A stretch of DNA of 64,000 nt from Bog-473 sp963770645. GTDB taxonomy: Bacteria; Actinomycetota; Acidimicrobiia; Acidimicrobiales; RAAP-2. Positions 60,592 through 64,000 of this stretch are shown here, piece by piece. Under the pieces are notes generated by a model, which saw only the letters and a program-made list of their open reading frames with translations, had not been told where the DNA came from and did no database searches. Location: NCBI GenBank assembly GCA_963770645.1, contig CAVYQL010000004.1, positions 806,001 through 870,000 of the forward strand, given 5' to 3'. How positions within the stretch are numbered: position 1 is the first letter of the stretch; the number at the start of each line of letters is the position of its first letter. The position numbers and the translations under genes are program-made.

Positions 60592-62618
60592 TTCTCGGTC
60601 CCGTCCCCTACCAGCGAGGGCGCCATCTCGCCCACCGCGCCGGTGGCTGAGACCGGCGGGCCGGCGCGGCGCGCCGAGAGTCGTTCCTGCGCGCCGCGGA
60701 TCCCCATCGTCACCAGGTCCCCGGTGCGGTGCAGCACCTCGGCCAGTCCGCCGGGCAGGTACAGGATGAAAGCGATCAACCCGAGACCGCTCGTGATGAA
60801 TTGGATCGTCTGGTTGGCACCGAAGATCGCAGGCAGGCCCTCGAGGTAGAGCGCACCCAAAATGGCGCCGGGGATGGACCCCAGACCCCCGATCACCACC
60901 ATCGAGATGATCACGAAGGACGTCGTCGGGTCGAAGGTGATGTCGGTGTTGTTGATCTGCTGGGTCGCGAAGGCGAAGCAGACCCCGGCGTAGCCCGCCA
61001 TGAACCCGGACAGCCCGAAGGCCAGCAGCTTGGTGCGAAGGATCGGGATCCCCATGGCGGCCGCGGTGAGCTCGTTGTCGCGCACCGCGACCAGCCGCCT
61101 CGCTATTCCCTTGTCACGCCAGATGCGGACCATGAAGATGGACAGCAGCAACACGCCGACCGAGAACCAGGCGAAGGAACGCTGGGAGGCCAGGCTGATG
61201 CCGAAGAGACTCGGCCGGTTCACAAAGGTGTAAGCCGGGTTCGGCAGACCGGTGCAGAGCGTCTTGTTGATGCCCGGCACCGTGATGCACGGCGTGGCCA
61301 ACACCGCGTTCTGCATGAAGATGGCGAAGGCCAGCGTGGTCACCGCCAAGAACAGCCCCGGCATCCGCAGCGCGGGCAGTCCCACCAGGATGGCCACGAC
61401 CGCGGTGACAGCGCCGCCGTAGAGCATCACGAGCGGGAGCGGGACAGACGTGCCCAGATGCACCGCCACGAGTGTGCCCACTGCGACGAGCCCGAATTGG
61501 CCGAGCGAGACCTGGCCCGCCCAGCCCGTAAGCATGGTCAGGGACAGGGCGATGACCGCATAGATGCAGATCTGGCTCAGGAGCACGTTGTTGCCGACGG
61601 AGAGCACGAGGGGCAACAAGACGGCGACCGCCACGCCCAGCCAGATGCCAGTGGCCGACACCCGCCGTCGCAGCTGGTCGGCGCCGGCGCGCATCGTGGT
61701 GACCGCACCGTGCGCCCAGGTGCTGCGGTCCGCCGTCCGGGCGCCCTTGCGCAGGCCGCCGACCCGGATCAGGAGCACCGCGATCACGACGATGAAGATC
61801 ACGAGTTGCTGCTTGGCCGGCGAGGGAACGTTCCACTCGAGGATCTCGAGGAAGACGCCCATACCCACTCCCGCGATGAAGGCGACGGTCAAGTTGATCA
61901 TGGCGCCGATCAGCGCGGCCGTCAGCGCGTAGAGCAACAGGTCGGGCGAGAGCGCCTGGGTCAATGCACTCGTCTGGTTGGGCGCGTTGAGGATGGCGGT
62001 GAAGGCCGAGAGCGCGCCGGCCACCGTCCAGGTCAGGGTGGAAGTACGCCGGATCCACACCCCCGAGAGCCGGGCCGAGTCGGCATTCTCGGACATGGCG
62101 CGCATCGAGAGGCCCCACGAGGTGAAGCGCACCGCGAACACCAGGGCCACGGTGACGATGGGAGCGACGATCAGCGTGAGGACCTCGGTGGGCGTGATGA
62201 TGACAGGCCCGAGCGTGATCGACAGGTCGAAGGGCACCGGTACGGGCTTGTAGAGGTTGGAGGGCCGGATGAAGGGCAGTGCCGTCAGCGCGAGGAGCAC
62301 GTAGCTCAGCCCGATCGTGGCCACCATGACCAGCACGCGCGGACGGGTGAACAGCCGTCGCAGGATCAGCTCGGAGAGCGCGCCGACGAAGGCGGCCAGG
62401 CCGATGGAGAGGACCAGCGCGAACCAGTAGTTGAACTTGAAGTCGGCCGTGAGCTTCACCAAGAAGACGGCCGCGATGACACCGATCTGGCCCTGAGCGA
62501 AGTTCAGGACCCGGTTGGTGCGGTAGACGAGCACGAGGCCGAGGGCGAGGAGCCCGTAACCAAGGCCGTAGAAGAGCCCCTGGACGAGGACGAAGTTCGG
62601 CGCGGAGAGGGCGAGCAT
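60588..62618 (-). CDS. LivH-LivM fusion permease
   Basis: A 676-residue membrane protein that joins the two permease subunits of a branched-chain amino acid-type ABC transporter. The LivH half (1-300) has LVYRTNRVLNFAQGQIGVIA and ADSARLSGVWIRRTSTLTWT. The LivM half (about 335-640) has MLTGWAGQVSLGQFGLVAVG and RDNELTAAAMGIPILRTKLL. Each half has about eight helices. No frameshift or repeat suggests the fusion is artificial. ATG 62618 lies nine bases after the next gene's stop. Confidence 0.92.
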   Translation of the reverse strand: MLALSAPNFVLVQGLFYGLGYGLLALGLVLVYRTNRVLNFAQGQIGVIAAVFLVKLTADFKFNYWFALVLSIGLAAFVGALSELILRRLFTRPRVLVMVATIGLSYVLLALTALPFIRPSNLYKPVPVPFDLSITLGPVIITPTEVLTLIVAPIVTVALVFAVRFTSWGLSMRAMSENADSARLSGVWIRRTSTLTWTVAGALSAFTAILNAPNQTSALTQALSPDLLLYALTAALIGAMINLTVAFIAGVGMGVFLEILEWNVPSPAKQQLVIFIVVIAVLLIRVGGLRKGARTADRSTWAHGAVTTMRAGADQLRRRVSATGIWLGVAVAVLLPLVLSVGNNVLLSQICIYAVIALSLTMLTGWAGQVSLGQFGLVAVGTLVAVHLGTSVPLPLVMLYGGAVTAVVAILVGLPALRMPGLFLAVTTLAFAIFMQNAVLATPCITVPGINKTLCTGLPNPAYTFVNRPSLFGISLASQRSFAWFSVGVLLLSIFMVRIWRDKGIARRLVAVRDNELTAAAMGIPILRTKLLAFGLSGFMAGYAGVCFAFATQQINNTDITFDPTTSFVIISMVVIGGLGSIPGAILGALYLEGLPAIFGANQTIQFITSGLGLIAFILYLPGGLAEVLHRTGDLVTMGIRGAQERLSARRAGPPVSATGAVGEMAPSLVGDGTEK

Positions 62619-62627
62619 CTGGTGTAC

Positions 62628-64000
62628 CTACCCCAGCCCCGAGGCCGCGGTCCCGAGGAAGACGGGACGCAGGAGGTCGTCGCGGCCCATGAGCTCGGAG
62701 GTGGGCCCGTCGAAGCGGATCTCGCCGCGTTCCATGAAGAAGCAGCGGTCCGCCAGGCTGAGCGCCCGGTTGAGGCTCTGCTCGACCAGGATCACGGTGG
62801 TGCCGCTCTCGTTGATGCGCCGCACCATGCCCATGAGGCGCTCGACGGTCATGGGCGCCAGCCCGAGCGCCAGCTCGTCGATCATGAGGAGCCGCGGTGC
62901 GGTCATCATCACGCGCGACAGCGCCAGCATCTGCTGCTCACCGCCCGAGAGGGTGCCCGCCGGCTGGTCCAGCCGCTCGGCGAGCTCGGGGAAGGTCTCG
63001 AGCGCCTCGCTGTGTGCCTTGGCGGCCTTGACGCGGTCGCCGCGCAGGGTGTGCCCGCCGATACGCAGGTTGTCCCGGACGCTCAGGCCGGGGAACGTCA
63101 TCTTGCCGCCCACCAAGAGCGCGACCCCTTCGTCGATGATCTGCTCGGGTTCCAGGTAGGTCGAGTTCATGCCGAAGATCCGGATCACCCCGCGGTGCGG
63201 GTGCGACAGGCCCGAGACGGCGCGCAACAACGTCGACTTGCCGGCACCGTTGGTACCCAGCAACGCCACCATCTCGCCCTCTTCGACCTCGAGGTTGACG
63301 TCGAAGAGCACCTGGTTGGTGTCGTAGAAGAAGTCCAGATTGTGGATCTGGAGCGCCGGGATGGAACCGCCGGTCTGCCGGCGCTTGCCCTCCGCGTAGC
63401 GCTCGAGCACGTCCTCGATCACCAGCGTGATGTCGCGGCGCACGCAGCGCGAGCCGATTATCAGCAACAGCCCGCCGACGGCACAGACCGGGAAGATCAA
63501 CGTGAGGGCCACGATGATGCCGTGCAGACCGCCGATGGCATCGGAGAACGCGCCGAGCAGCACCGAGCCGGTGAAGCCGCCGAACACGAGCGAATACACC
63601 CCGAACATCGCGAAGCAGATGGTGCGCATCTCCGGCGGCGCCGTGGCCGCCAGCGTGAGGAAGATGCAGATGGCGAGCGGCGAGACGGCAGCCGTGGAGA
63701 GGAACTGCAGGGTCACGCACAGCCAGAGTTGGGGCACATAAAGGGAGAGGACGAAAAGGCTGCCGTATGCCGTGATACAGATGCCGGAGATGACCAGCGG
63801 GCGCTGGGGACTCTTGCGGAAGTAGCGGTCGCCGAAGACGTAGGCGAGCGGGAGCCCGAGGAAGGCCGCGAGCCCGATGATGGCGTACACCTCGCTCCGA
63901 CTGGCCGTGTCGAGGTGGAACTTGTCGATGAAGAACAGGTTGCCGAAGAGCGGCGCCCCGGTGCCGGCGAAGCCCAAGATGGCCACCGCGACGAGCTCGT
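62628..64000 (-). CDS. MFS transporter-LivF ATPase fusion (5' end outside window)
   Basis: The visible C-terminal part has about 457 codons. The first 190 residues are membrane helices of the major facilitator type (FVLSLYVPQLWLCVTLQFLS, FGGFTGSVLLGAFSDAIGG). After a linker comes a LivF-type ABC ATPase: Walker A VALLGTNGAGKSTLLRAVSG, signature LSGGEQQMLALSRVM and Walker B RLLMIDELALGLAP, where the usual Pro of DEP is Leu. The N-terminus lies beyond the right edge. It takes the place of LivF in the operon with LivHM and LivG. A coupling of a facilitator domain to an ABC motor subunit is unusual and its purpose is unknown. Confidence 0.88.
   Translation of the reverse strand, partial: ELVAVAILGFAGTGAPLFGNLFFIDKFHLDTASRSEVYAIIGLAAFLGLPLAYVFGDRYFRKSPQRPLVISGICITAYGSLFVLSLYVPQLWLCVTLQFLSTAAVSPLAICIFLTLAATAPPEMRTICFAMFGVYSLVFGGFTGSVLLGAFSDAIGGLHGIIVALTLIFPVCAVGGLLLIIGSRCVRRDITLVIEDVLERYAEGKRRQTGGSIPALQIHNLDFFYDTNQVLFDVNLEVEEGEMVALLGTNGAGKSTLLRAVSGLSHPHRGVIRIFGMNSTYLEPEQIIDEGVALLVGGKMTFPGLSVRDNLRIGGHTLRGDRVKAAKAHSEALETFPELAERLDQPAGTLSGGEQQMLALSRVMMTAPRLLMIDELALGLAPMTVERLMGMVRRINESGTTVILVEQSLNRALSLADRCFFMERGEIRFDGPTSELMGRDDLLRPVFLGTAASGLG

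Overview
The window is about 64 kb of very GC-rich DNA packed with genes on both strands. It has no rRNA, tRNA, CRISPR array or recognisable transposase. Several traits suggest an uncultured high-GC actinobacterium, most likely of the Acidimicrobiia type: many GTG starts and GTGA/ATGA overlaps, a LexA box of the actinobacterial CGAAC-N4-GTTCG form, an imuA-imuB-dnaE2 mutasome, secreted GYWEVASDGGIF-type repeats, and a branched-chain transporter built from fused subunits. The lineage is an inference from gene content, not from a marker gene.

Layout. 0-4 kb: a pentose-phosphate/glycolysis string (internally deleted transketolase remnant, transaldolase, glucose-6-phosphate isomerase) behind cobyric acid synthase. 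4-7.5 kb: pyrimidine/nucleobase salvage (NCS1 permease, phosphoribosyltransferase, yeast-type cytosine deaminase, uracil phosphoribosyltransferase). 7.5-17.7 kb: an AhpD-like protein, cydDCAB for cytochrome bd oxidase and its ABC exporter, a GH15 trehalase/glucoamylase-like enzyme and NDH-2. 17.7-22.2 kb: an SDR/dehydrogenase pair, an ArsR-SRPBCC operon with a clear operator, and a PQQ-type beta-propeller. 22.2-28.5 kb: an SOS mutagenesis island (YdeI-like, dnaE2, imuB, imuA, LexA box, divergent SRAP gene). 28.6-44.9 kb: mixed catabolic and redox genes, including two Tat-exported phospholipase C-like enzymes, a second SDR/dehydrogenase pair, an amidohydrolase, a CoA transferase, and an unusual 96-bp symmetrical DNA element next to a 16-bp tandem array. 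44.9-56.6 kb: a secreted repeat protein, hydrolases, a serine/threonine dehydratase-like enzyme, a glucosamine-6-phosphate deaminase-like enzyme, a dioxygenase, a CadD-like transporter, a GAF-GGDEF protein with a (GN)12 tract, and a kinase of the chloramphenicol phosphotransferase type. 56.6-64 kb: a branched-chain amino-acid-type ABC transporter with two tandem substrate-binding proteins, LivG, a LivH-LivM fusion and an MFS-LivF fusion that runs off the right edge.

Recurring oddities. Three conserved genes (tal, cobQ, cydC) each carry one apparent extra base that breaks the frame. These may be sequencing errors or real lesions. Transketolase and ImuB look internally shortened. At two loci the operator palindrome lies on the start codon (arsR and imuA). 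No large undescribed system is obvious. The most novel-looking items are the 96-bp 12-30-12-30-12 element at 38.7 kb, the 66-residue mini-transketolase, the shortened ImuB and the fused-subunit transporter.
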